Made by a program: the position numbers and the translations under genes
Notes under the pieces: model-generated
What the model saw: the letters and a program-made list of their open reading frames with translations, nothing else
Told to the model about the DNA's origin: nothing
Databases searched by the model: none
Shown here: in pieces, positions 1 to 6,306 of the stretch
Layout: each line of letters begins with the position of its first letter
Position numbering within the stretch: position 1 is the first letter of the stretch
From: Tannerella sp.
Lineage (GTDB): Bacteria; Bacteroidota; Bacteroidia; Bacteroidales; Tannerellaceae
Length of the DNA stretch: 10,432 bases
Reading direction: 5' to 3'
Assembly: GCA_031275525.1 (NCBI GenBank)
Contig: JAISOP010000160.1
Coordinates: 1-10,432, forward strand

Positions 1-15
1 TTTTTTGCAGTACAA

Positions 16-61
16 AGCCCGAAAATGTGCGCATACCGGGGTATGTAATCATTTTCGGGCT
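16..61 (-). terminator. Hairpin downstream of the rhamnosidase gene, possible terminator
   Basis: Positions 16-27 (AGCCCGAAAATG) and 50-61 are perfect 12-bp reverse complements. Inside them, 32-37 (CATACC) and 40-45 (GGTATG) form a second perfect stem, so the whole folds into one two-tier hairpin with a 4/4 internal loop. It lies 54 bp past the stop of the minus-strand rhamnosidase gene, where a terminator would be expected. Only three T follow the stem on the minus strand, so it is not a canonical intrinsic terminator. A protein-binding site or a generic repeat is also possible. Confidence 0.4.
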
Positions 62-115
62 GAAGGAATGCGAAAAACAGACCCGTAAATGGATGGTTTA
101 TTTCTTGACAGCTCC

Positions 116-1906
116 TTAATAGATAATCTTTACTCCTTTGGGGGCGTTCACCTTGGTTTTAATTTTCCCGTCCGGGCCTTTCCTGTGGCTGATGCTTACG
201 ATGCCTTGCGGTGTCGGGAAGGTCCCTTCTACCCATTCGAGGTCACCCAGATGCGGTTCGATTTTCAGTACCTTGCATCCAGGAACAACTACCGTCACGC
301 CCAATACATGCTCGCTCAACCAGGCGGTCGGGCCGGAAGCCCAGCCGTGGCAAAGGCTGTGACGCAACTTTTCGTAGCAATACGCTCCAAAGTCGGCATG
401 AATGTCTTTCTTGCCTTCCGGTACCAACTCGTCGATGCCGGCTGCGTTTTCCAGCCAGTCCAGGTCGAAGTCTTCCCAGAAGGTCGTAGCCCCCATATCC
501 AGCATTCCGCCCCAGAAGGTGCGGATATTGTCTATGGCCCCGCGAAAGTTTCCGGCTTTGGCTTGCGCCTGCAACATGTAATAGCCGTAGAAGGTGGAAA
601 AGTTTTTGACGCCGCCAACCGAAATCACCTCTTCGTCCGCTTGTCCGGCGGGCAACATGCCTGCCAACGCTTGCAAGGCGGCGGCCTGTTTCAGTTGATT
701 GTGCGGCGGCACCTGCGTCTTCATGCGTTCGGCCAAGGCTGTGCACTGTGCCGCCAGCGCCCTGTCGCCCAATACGGCACACAGTTCCCCGCCCGCCTGA
801 AAAGCGATGACCATCAATGCTTGCAAACCGGCATCAATGCCTTTTGCGTTGGGACTGGACGGCCAGTCCAGGAACCGGCCTCCGCCGTCGAGTTTCTCCC
901 TCCCCGTGGCATCGACTTTGGTGAACAGGAACTGAAGCAGTTCCGTCAAATAGGTTTGCTGTTCCCGGAGGTAGGACAGGTTGCCCTGATACTTGTACCA
1001 GTCGCGCTGGATGATAATCCACCACAGCGAGTAGGAACACATGCCGTTCATCCATCCGGGCAAGGGCGTAATATCACGCGCCAGGTCGAGGCTTTTGGGA
1101 ATTACATCATTGTAGCCGAAAACCGTGTTGACCGTCATGACTTCGGGATGGAGGTCGCCCAGCCAGACCAGCCGGTCGCGCTTGATGCCGTCCCAGATGT
1201 ATTCCTGCATGTTGAGATGCACCGTATAGGCGCCCGTGAGCCAAATGCGGTTCAGCCGGTCGTCGCTGCTGCGGAACGAGCCGAGGTAGGGAATATCGCG
1301 GTAGATGAACACGGCGTTGATTTCTTTCAGGCTGAGGGTGACATTCGGTTCGACCAAATCAATACGGACAAAACGGTATCCGCTGTTGCCGATCTCCGCC
1401 ACGCCCAGCCAGGGCAGTTCCATCGTGAAGTCGCGCATCGCATGGTCATTGGTAGCTCCCTGCACGCCCACCGTGCTCATGGCTTCGGATACCGATTCGC
1501 CGAAGCGTACCCGGATCTTCACCGGCACATTCCGGCCCGCGGCGCTGGTGACGATTTGCAGGCCGCCGTGAATCTCCCGCCCGAAGTCGAGCAGCAGCGA
1601 GGGGTATTCATTGCCGGTGCTCCGCATGATGCATACCTGTTTGTCGGTCAATTCGCTTTGACCGTTGTTGCCTGCGGCAAGCAGCCCTTCGGCATTTTTT
1701 ATCAACTGCCCCCGACCGTCATACTTCCAGACAATGCGCTGGGGCGTGAGGTAGGTCCGTGCGCGGCTGTCATGAAATGTTTTATTCGCATATTCCGCCC
1801 CGAAAACCGGCGGCAACTGCTGTGCCCGTATGCCTGCACACAGGCACAGCAGAGAGAAAAAAAGGAACACCCTATACAGGCGCCCCCTGTTTAAATGACG
1901 AATCAT
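116..1906 (-). CDS. Secreted GH78-type alpha-L-rhamnosidase
   Basis: This 596-aa protein is predicted to release terminal alpha-L-rhamnose from a plant-type or microbial glycan in the periplasm or at the cell surface. Residues 1-29 form a signal peptide (basic start, hydrophobic 12-24, AGIRAQ cleavage region). A beta-sandwich segment with LDFGREIHGG is near 106-115. The (alpha/alpha)6 catalytic region follows, with DGIKRDRLVWLGD at 239-251 and GATTFWED at 472-479, where Glu478 matches the usual general-base position. SLCHGW at 517-522 and a C-terminal beta domain follow. By motif spacing, the general-acid Glu of studied GH78 enzymes falls on Asp244, a substitution. At 596 aa the protein is short for GH78, with no extra N-terminal carbohydrate-binding domains. 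The start ATG (1906-1904) overlaps the stop of the upstream thioredoxin-like gene as ATGA, so the two are probably translationally coupled. The family call is firm; substrate linkage cannot be read from sequence. Confidence 0.88.
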   Translation of the reverse strand: MIRHLNRGRLYRVFLFFSLLCLCAGIRAQQLPPVFGAEYANKTFHDSRARTYLTPQRIVWKYDGRGQLIKNAEGLLAAGNNGQSELTDKQVCIMRSTGNEYPSLLLDFGREIHGGLQIVTSAAGRNVPVKIRVRFGESVSEAMSTVGVQGATNDHAMRDFTMELPWLGVAEIGNSGYRFVRIDLVEPNVTLSLKEINAVFIYRDIPYLGSFRSSDDRLNRIWLTGAYTVHLNMQEYIWDGIKRDRLVWLGDLHPEVMTVNTVFGYNDVIPKSLDLARDITPLPGWMNGMCSYSLWWIIIQRDWYKYQGNLSYLREQQTYLTELLQFLFTKVDATGREKLDGGGRFLDWPSSPNAKGIDAGLQALMVIAFQAGGELCAVLGDRALAAQCTALAERMKTQVPPHNQLKQAAALQALAGMLPAGQADEEVISVGGVKNFSTFYGYYMLQAQAKAGNFRGAIDNIRTFWGGMLDMGATTFWEDFDLDWLENAAGIDELVPEGKKDIHADFGAYCYEKLRHSLCHGWASGPTAWLSEHVLGVTVVVPGCKVLKIEPHLGDLEWVEGTFPTPQGIVSISHRKGPDGKIKTKVNAPKGVKIIY

Positions 1907-3822
1907 AACCGGTCTTTCGTTTTCTCCAGTAAAGTTTTCTTCAGTGTGGCATGATCACGCAAATCATTGCGCAGTTCATAGTCGCCGTTCCTGTCCACCA
2001 ATACATACGAAGGGATGCCGTCAATTTCAAATTGATTACAGATGAATCTCCATTGTTTCTCACTTAGCCGGTAGTGTTCGCCCTTGATGTCGGCAATCAT
2101 GGTGCGCCATTTCGTTTCCGGCGACGAGGGGCCTGTGAGGTAAACAAATACAAGATGGTCACTTTTTAATTCGGTGTCTTTGAGCGGCTCCGTCTGCCTC
2201 AAGGCTGCGCGGCACGGCCCGCACCAGGTGGCCCAGAGATCGACGAGAACGACTTTTCCCTTATACTTTCCCACTATGGCGTCAAACAGTTGCGCTTCGG
2301 AGACCTTCGGGATTTCACAAATCGTGTATCCCGTTTTGTTTTTTGACTCTTCAAGTTGCCGCAGCAGGTTTTTCTCCACGGCAGACAGGACGTTTGCATA
2401 AAAAGGATTGTTTATCGACTCCAGTTCTGCCTTTTCCCGATCCGTCAGCGGCTCCCCGTTTTCCGCTTTCCGGCCCAGGAGATAAGCCTTTTGCAGGTCA
2501 TACAGGAAACCGTCTTTCCGGCCGGTGAGGGTTTCCGGATTCGTTTTGCCGCCGAAAAACAGCGGGTATGTCTGCGAGAATAGCGCCGTATATAAATATT
2601 GGGTACCGTCGATCCGAAACTCTTTCATCGCTTCGTAATGTTTCCCGGTAAATTCCGGCGCTGGGTAGTTCTCCAATATCCTTTGCTCCCACGGGATTTT
2701 ATTTTTTACGCGGAAAGCGTTTTCCAACTGATCTTCACCGGTCAGCATGAAATATTGCGCCATCATTTTATTCTCCGTGTCAATCAGTTCTTTTTCGAGC
2801 GGGGAAAGCGTCGTTGACCGGTTGATTGTCCCGGAAAGGTTTTTATATTTGGCAATCAAATAATTCGTGAACTCATCTGCGCTCATGCCGGCTATTTCAT
2901 TATACTCTTCTTCGCCTCCCAGTTTCAGTTTATAGGGGTCGTTTCCACTGTTCAGCGCCCGGTTGACGGCGGCGCTCAGGCCGGTAAAGTAGAGGTAAGG
3001 CCGGGTGACTTCCGTCTTGTCATAGTGGGAAGACCGTCTCCCCAGTTCCTGCAAATCCACATAGATATCCATCGTTTCCCCGGGGGAACTGACGAATGAA
3101 ATGGAGTGTCCGGCGGCATGAATCGAACTCCTCGTCGTACCGTACTGTTCAAATTCGACGGACGCCTTCCCGGTATCTTCATCGATGGGGATCACTTTCT
3201 CGTCCTGACCCAGGGGGAAAAAACGGGCGCTGTACATCGTGCATGTTCCGTTCGTCATACCTTTTCGGTATCCCAGCAGATGCAGGTTTACGCGCGTGGT
3301 TCCGATTTTCAGTTCCGCATCGGGTAACGGCGCCGACAGGTCGGTTTGGGCGTCGCGGAGTTCCTGCGGCAATCCTTCGGGATAGCCGGAAGAGGGGGCT
3401 TTGCCTGTCAGGTCAATCCCGTAGATTTTGAAACAGCCGTCGCAATCCGATTCGATAAAGTCGATTTTTTCCAGTGTACGATCCACCTGGGGGAAGATAA
3501 GTACAAAGGAGGCCTCTCCCGATTCCGGCATCCAAAACTCTTTGCTTAGCTCAATGCCTTCCGAACCCGTGATCCTGTATTTACGGTCTCCTCCTTGCAG
3601 ATAGGTAAGAGAGTCGATGCGTATCCAGTTATGCGGACGGAAAAAGGCGTCCACATAGAGGATGGTGGCGGTGTCGGTCAGGATAATTTTGTCGATTTCA
3701 AGCGTGTTCGTGTTTCTTACTTCAAAAACAGGTCGCTCAATCGTGCGTTCGTTTTCCTTGCATGATATGAATATCATTGCAAATAAAATAACTGATAAGA
3801 ATAGGTTGATACTACATTTCAT
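1903..3822 (-). CDS. TlpA/ResA-like thioredoxin-fold lipoprotein with large N-terminal region
   Basis: This 639-aa lipoprotein is predicted to be a thiol-disulfide oxidoreductase in the cell envelope. I chose the ATG at 3822 because it begins a lipoprotein signal (MKCSINLF..., lipobox FISC, acylated Cys21). A longer reading from 3882 would start upstream of the promoter at 3853-3883. The residues after the Cys (KENE) are acidic and could act as a Bacteroidota surface-export signal, which is tentative. The C-terminal ~145 residues are a thioredoxin fold: VVLVDLWATWCGPC with the redox pair Cys534/Cys537, and the cis-Pro loop GIPSYVLV with Pro604. The preceding ~470 residues resemble the long N-terminal regions seen in many Bacteroidota TlpA-like proteins, but I cannot name a domain there. 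It is the first gene of a two-gene operon and overlaps the rhamnosidase start by 4 bp. Its redox partner is unknown. Its base composition looks more AT-rich than that of the flanking genes. Confidence 0.85.
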   Translation of the reverse strand: MKCSINLFLSVILFAMIFISCKENERTIERPVFEVRNTNTLEIDKIILTDTATILYVDAFFRPHNWIRIDSLTYLQGGDRKYRITGSEGIELSKEFWMPESGEASFVLIFPQVDRTLEKIDFIESDCDGCFKIYGIDLTGKAPSSGYPEGLPQELRDAQTDLSAPLPDAELKIGTTRVNLHLLGYRKGMTNGTCTMYSARFFPLGQDEKVIPIDEDTGKASVEFEQYGTTRSSIHAAGHSISFVSSPGETMDIYVDLQELGRRSSHYDKTEVTRPYLYFTGLSAAVNRALNSGNDPYKLKLGGEEEYNEIAGMSADEFTNYLIAKYKNLSGTINRSTTLSPLEKELIDTENKMMAQYFMLTGEDQLENAFRVKNKIPWEQRILENYPAPEFTGKHYEAMKEFRIDGTQYLYTALFSQTYPLFFGGKTNPETLTGRKDGFLYDLQKAYLLGRKAENGEPLTDREKAELESINNPFYANVLSAVEKNLLRQLEESKNKTGYTICEIPKVSEAQLFDAIVGKYKGKVVLVDLWATWCGPCRAALRQTEPLKDTELKSDHLVFVYLTGPSSPETKWRTMIADIKGEHYRLSEKQWRFICNQFEIDGIPSYVLVDRNGDYELRNDLRDHATLKKTLLEKTKDRL

Positions 3823-3852
3823 AATATTGAAGTTTTTAATTTTATAATTGCA

Positions 3853-3883
3853 CAAAGATAGTCGGACGATTGAATCGGTCAAA
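3853..3883 (-). promoter_or_regulatory. Bacteroidota housekeeping promoter for the thioredoxin-like/rhamnosidase operon
   Basis: On the minus strand, TTTG (complement of 3880-3883) is followed by exactly 19 bp and then TATCTTTG (complement of 3853-3860). This matches the Bacteroidota primary-sigma consensus TTTG-N19-21-TAnnTTTG. Transcription would begin near 3846, giving a leader of about 24 nt before the ATG at 3822. This position also argues for the 3822 start over the upstream ATG at 3882. Confidence 0.85.
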
Positions 3884-3958
3884 ATAAACCTGCTTAATTT
3901 AATGATTTTTACGCCGGTTCCTTAGCGCTAACCCTTCCTGTTGCGAACCGGAAGAAGG

Positions 3959-4003
3959 CTTTTAGGTCTTTTAGGCCTCGGGGGAACCGAACTGTACAGA
4001 ACC
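3959..4003 (+). repeat. 45-bp direct repeat, left copy
   Basis: This segment matches 4312-4356 at 41 of 45 positions in the same orientation with no gaps. It begins with an internal 9-bp duplication (CTTTTAGGT then CTTTTAGGC) and ends in GTACAGAACC. Together the two copies bracket the tandem array. Confidence 0.85.
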
Positions 4004-4040
4004 GGTCAGGCACAAAATTATATCGTGCACGGTACAGTAC

Positions 4041-4072
4041 GCGAATCTTTTATTCGCGTGCATTCGCGGACA
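4041..4072 (-). repeat. Partial inverted copy of the intergenic palindrome at 6329-6454
   Basis: The reverse complement of this segment matches 6364-6395 at 30 of 32 positions and contains TCCGCGAATGCACGCGAATA. It therefore belongs to the same dispersed repeat family as the core of the large palindrome downstream of the anti-sigma gene. It keeps the inner part but lacks the outer arms. Confidence 0.75.
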
Positions 4073-4080
4073 GATTTTCT

Positions 4081-4301
4081 GATGAAAAATCATGATTTAC
4101 GGCGAAAGATCATGATCTGTGGCGATAGATCATGATCTGTGATGAAAGATCATGATCTGTGGCGATAGATCATGATTTCTGGCGATAGATCATGATCTGT
4201 GGCGATAGATCATGATTTCTGGCGATAGATCATGATCTGTGGCGAAAGATCATGATCTGTGGCGAAAGATCATGATCTGTGGCGAAAAGATCATGATCTG
4301 T
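4081..4301 (+). repeat. Tandem array, 11 units of 20 bp, core palindrome GATCATGATC
   Basis: Eleven head-to-tail units run without spacers: ten of 20 bp and the last of 21 bp. The typical unit is GGCGAAAGATCATGATCTGT. Eight units carry the perfect 10-bp palindrome GATCATGATC. Two have GATCATGATT, and the first has AATCATGATT, which is again a palindrome. Variation is confined mostly to the linker (GGCGAAA, GGCGATA, GATGAAA) and the trailing CTGT/TTCT. The array holds 18 GATC tetranucleotides. A 20-bp period is not a multiple of three, so it does not encode a peptide repeat. A cluster of dyad-symmetric protein sites or a neutral variable-number repeat are both possible. Confidence 0.95.
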
Positions 4302-4311
4302 GGCGAAAAGA

Positions 4312-4356
4312 CTTTCAGGTCTTTCAGGCCTCGGGGAAACCGAACTGCACAGAACC
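4312..4356 (+). repeat. 45-bp direct repeat, right copy
   Basis: This is the partner of 3959-4003 (41 of 45 identical). It follows the last array unit after about 10 bp, so the array with its left flank looks like material held between two copies of one sequence. Confidence 0.85.
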
Positions 4357-4361
4357 ATAAA

Positions 4362-4395
4362 CCTCTCCCCCGACCCCTCTCCACAAGGAGAGGGG
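4362..4395. repeat. Pyrimidine/purine hairpin (CCCCTCTCC-ACAA-GGAGAGGGG)
   Basis: Positions 4374-4382 and 4387-4395 are a perfect 9-bp inverted repeat with a 4-nt loop, preceded by a related CCTCTCCCCC at 4362-4371. The motif resembles small GC-rich repeats scattered between genes in many bacteria. No T-run follows on either strand, so I do not call it a terminator. Confidence 0.6.
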
Positions 4396-4442
4396 GGCGA
4401 AGCGTCGGTCACATCTGTTATCCGAATGTCTTTCCAATGATT

Positions 4443-4516
4443 GCAACCGCAAGGGTTGCCCCTTCGTCGTTGGCCGTACAGGTTGGGTTTGCTGTAGGGG
4501 CGTAGTGCATACGCCC
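4443..4516. repeat. Two further small intergenic hairpins
   Basis: GCAACC (4443-4448) and GGTTGC (4454-4459) form a 6-bp stem with a GCAAG loop. GGGCGTA (4498-4504) and TACGCCC (4510-4516) form a perfect 7-bp stem around GTGCA. Both lie between the right 45-bp repeat and the sigma-gene promoter. They look like dispersed intergenic repeats rather than part of a gene. Confidence 0.5.
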
Positions 4517-4564
4517 TCCTTGTCCGATAAGAGGCTGTTTCCAAAGCCCCTTCATAATATTTTG

Positions 4565-4572
4565 TATCTTTG
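4565..4572 (+). promoter_or_regulatory. Probable -7 element of the sigma/anti-sigma promoter
   Basis: TATCTTTG is an exact match to the Bacteroidota -7 consensus TAnnTTTG and is identical to the -7 box of the divergent operon. No clean TTTG lies 19-21 bp upstream; the nearest candidate is TTTC at 4538-4541, 23 bp away, so the -33 element is weak. Transcription from here would leave a leader of about 140 nt before the sigma ATG at 4719. Confidence 0.5.
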
Positions 4573-4592
4573 CCCACAAACCCGCGCATTGG

Positions 4593-4715
4593 ATGAATAA
4601 AAGTCTGTACATAGTTGGAAGTAAGGCATACGATACCGCTGTAATTAGTTCCTGTTCGCCCGGTATGGCAGTCCGGTTCGTGCCCGGGCTGTCGATCCAT
4701 ATACCAAGGGGATAA
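4593..4715 (+). CDS. Possible 40-aa leader ORF ahead of the sigma gene
   Basis: An ATG at 4593, about 20 bp past the -7 element, opens a 40-codon frame ending with TAA at 4713-4715, three bases before the sigma ATG. It is in the same frame as the sigma gene. The peptide begins MNKSLYIVGSKAYD and ends LSIHIPRG. It shows no signal peptide or recognised domain. AGGGG at 4707-4711, inside its last codons, could serve as ribosome-binding site for the sigma gene. It may be a regulatory leader peptide or a chance ORF; one window cannot separate these. Confidence 0.25.
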   Translation: MNKSLYIVGSKAYDTAVISSCSPGMAVRFVPGLSIHIPRG

Positions 4716-4718
4716 CTT

Positions 4719-5297
4719 ATGAATTACTATGATGAACTGTTCCGGAAGGTGGCCATGAAGGACGACGAGTCGGCTTTCCGGACGCTTTTTTATCAGTTTT
4801 TCACGCCGTTATGCGGGTATGCCATGCGTTATGTGCCGAACTGGGACGACTGTGAAGACATCGTACAGGAGACGTTCCTGAAGTTCTGGAAGAACAGAAA
4901 ATCGCTGGCATTCAACCGTTCTTTTCGCAGTTTTTTAGTCGCTTCCGTCAAAAACGCCTGTATCGACCTCCTGCGCAGGCAGGACACGGAATCGACCGGT
5001 AGGGAACGGTTTGCGCATCACCCTGCCGACGAGTCGTCCGAAGAACTTTACGCCCTCACCGAACTGGAACAAATGCTGGACGCTGCGCTGGCCAAACTGC
5101 CGGAACCGGTTCGCGCCATTTTTGTCATGAACCGTTTTGAAGGCAAAACCTATCCGGAAATCGCCAAAGCACAACAGGTTTCCGTCAAAACGGTAGAAGC
5201 GTATATGACGAAAGCGCTGAAACTGCTTCGCGCCGAACTGAGGGATTTTTTGCCGGCGCTGCCGCTTTTCCTCTACATGCAGTTATTTTTAATATAG
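4719..5297 (+). CDS. ECF RNA polymerase sigma factor (Bacteroidota FecI-like)
   Basis: This 192-aa extracytoplasmic-function sigma factor is predicted to direct RNA polymerase to the adjacent transporter genes when released by its anti-sigma. Region 2 spans about residues 18-88, with the core-binding/-10 stretch DDCEDIVQETFLKFW (43-57) and RSFLVASVKNACIDLLRR after it. A short acidic linker follows at 103-112. Region 4 (about 115-172) contains the helix-turn-helix LPEPVRAIFVMNRFEGKTYPEIAKAQQVSVKTVEAYMTKAL, quoted here in part from residue 127 on. The hydrophobic C-terminal tail (177-192) is common in this Bacteroidota subfamily. The FecR-like anti-sigma gene begins 45 bp downstream in the same direction. 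Family assignment is secure; the target promoter is not known from the sequence. Confidence 0.95.
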   Translation: MNYYDELFRKVAMKDDESAFRTLFYQFFTPLCGYAMRYVPNWDDCEDIVQETFLKFWKNRKSLAFNRSFRSFLVASVKNACIDLLRRQDTESTGRERFAHHPADESSEELYALTELEQMLDAALAKLPEPVRAIFVMNRFEGKTYPEIAKAQQVSVKTVEAYMTKALKLLRAELRDFLPALPLFLYMQLFLI

Positions 5298-5342
5298 GGC
5301 ATATCACGAATTGTACGTCTTATTAATAGGTAGAAAGAAATC

Positions 5343-6293
5343 ATGGAAAGAGATTCTAAACAGACCCAAGAGATACAGCGCATCCTCGAGATGAGGGAAA
5401 CGCTGTCGCTACGACACAAGACCGACCTCGACCGTCGATGGAAATACGTTCACGGCAAAATACGACGCATCCGTTGGCGCCGGCGTGTCCTGCTCTTTTT
5501 GCGGAACGCGGCCGCCCTCCTTTTCCTCCCGCTGCTGGTGGCCGGCGGGCTGTATGTGAAATTTCTCGAAGACAAGGTGGCCCCTGCGCCCGTCGAACAG
5601 ATTACCGTCACGGTGGCCCACGGACAAATCGGCAAAATCGTCCTGCCCGACCGCTCCGAAGTGTGGCTCAACTCCGGCTCGTCGATTGCCTATCCGCAGC
5701 GTTTTACGGGCGATACGCGGACGGTTCGGCTCGCCGGCGAAGCCTATTTTGCAGTCAAAGCCGACCCGAAACACCGCTTCGACGTGCAGACGGACGCCGG
5801 CTTGACGGTCAGCGCCTGCGGCACGGAGTTCAATATCAACGCCCATCCCGGAGACAGCCTCATCAAGGTCACGCTGGCCAAAGGAGTGGTCGAGGTGGTC
5901 AACGCCTGTCCGGGAACCCCCGTCACCCTGCGGCCGGGACAGCAACTCGCCTTCTCCAGAACCGTCCGGACTACCTCTTGTTTGGACGTCAACCTGTATG
6001 TCGAAACAGCCTGGCGCGAAGGCAAACTCGTGTTCCGGCGGGCAGGCATGGCAGAAATAGTCAAACAGTTGTCGCGCCGTTTCAATGTCGATATCGAACT
6101 GGAAGACGAGCGCTTGTATGACTATGAATATTCGGCCACCTTCACCGGCGAATCCATTCAGGACATCCTCTCGCTGCTGGAAAAGTCGGCGCCTGTCCGC
6201 TGCACGATCATTGAACCCAAACAAAATCAAGATTTCGCATACTCCAAGCGAACCGTCATCATCCGAACAAAAAACCATTCAATCATTCAATAA
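5343..6293 (+). CDS. FecR-family membrane anti-sigma factor with DUF4974-type C-terminus
   Basis: This 316-aa inner-membrane regulator is predicted to hold the ECF sigma through its cytoplasmic N-terminus and to sense the transporter's STN domain in the periplasm. Residues 1-48 are charged and cytoplasmic, ending in the basic RRIRWRRR, followed by one membrane helix at about 49-72. The periplasmic FecR domain carries LPDRSEVWLNSGSSIAYP (101-118), GEAYFAV (132-138) and CGTEFNIN (159-166). From about 226 to 308 is the DUF4974 region, an STN-like fold, with GMAEIVKQLSRRFNVDIEL. The last residues (NHSIIQ) are encoded by a short DNA repeat that runs past the stop codon, so the extreme C-terminus may be recent or unstable. 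It follows the sigma gene by 45 bp and is probably co-transcribed with it. Confidence 0.95.
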   Translation: MERDSKQTQEIQRILEMRETLSLRHKTDLDRRWKYVHGKIRRIRWRRRVLLFLRNAAALLFLPLLVAGGLYVKFLEDKVAPAPVEQITVTVAHGQIGKIVLPDRSEVWLNSGSSIAYPQRFTGDTRTVRLAGEAYFAVKADPKHRFDVQTDAGLTVSACGTEFNINAHPGDSLIKVTLAKGVVEVVNACPGTPVTLRPGQQLAFSRTVRTTSCLDVNLYVETAWREGKLVFRRAGMAEIVKQLSRRFNVDIELEDERLYDYEYSATFTGESIQDILSLLEKSAPVRCTIIEPKQNQDFAYSKRTVIIRTKNHSIIQ

Positions 6294-6306
6294 CTCAATC
6301 ATTCAA
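6279..6306 (+). repeat. 12-bp direct repeat spanning the anti-sigma stop codon
   Basis: TCAATCATTCAA occurs at 6279-6290 and again at 6295-6306, separated by TAAC, whose first three bases are the stop codon of the anti-sigma gene. The repeat encodes the last residues of the protein. Confidence 0.8.

Larger units (their letters stand above)
3884..4564. other. Repeat-rich divergent intergenic region with no credible gene
   Basis: This 680-bp stretch lies between two divergently transcribed operons. It contains, in order, a 45-bp direct repeat, a partial copy of the 6329-6454 palindrome, the GATCATGATC tandem array, the second 45-bp direct repeat, and a set of short GC-rich hairpins. Open frames here run through the 20-bp repeats in shifting frames, have no family resemblance and no signals, and I regard them as chance. 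The promoters of the two operons sit just outside its edges. Confidence 0.75.

Noticed and set aside
89..1894. 601-codon open frame on the plus strand opposite the rhamnosidase gene
   Set aside because: It is a full-length antisense shadow of a well-supported GH78 gene. Its translation has no recognisable domain and is rich in His, Gln and Arg, as expected from complementary codons.
3823..3882. N-terminal extension of the thioredoxin-like protein from the ATG at 3882
   Set aside because: It would place the start upstream of the predicted transcription start and bury the lipoprotein signal 20 residues inside the protein.
4081..4301. CRISPR array
   Set aside because: Units are contiguous 20-bp repeats with no unique spacers, and no cas gene is nearby.
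4230..4700. 156-codon minus-strand frame in the intergenic region
   Set aside because: It is assembled from the GATCATGATC repeats and small hairpins, and it also crosses the sigma-gene promoter and leader.
5409..6278. 289-codon minus-strand frame opposite the anti-sigma gene
   Set aside because: Antisense shadow of the FecR-like gene in GC-rich DNA, with no signals and no family resemblance.
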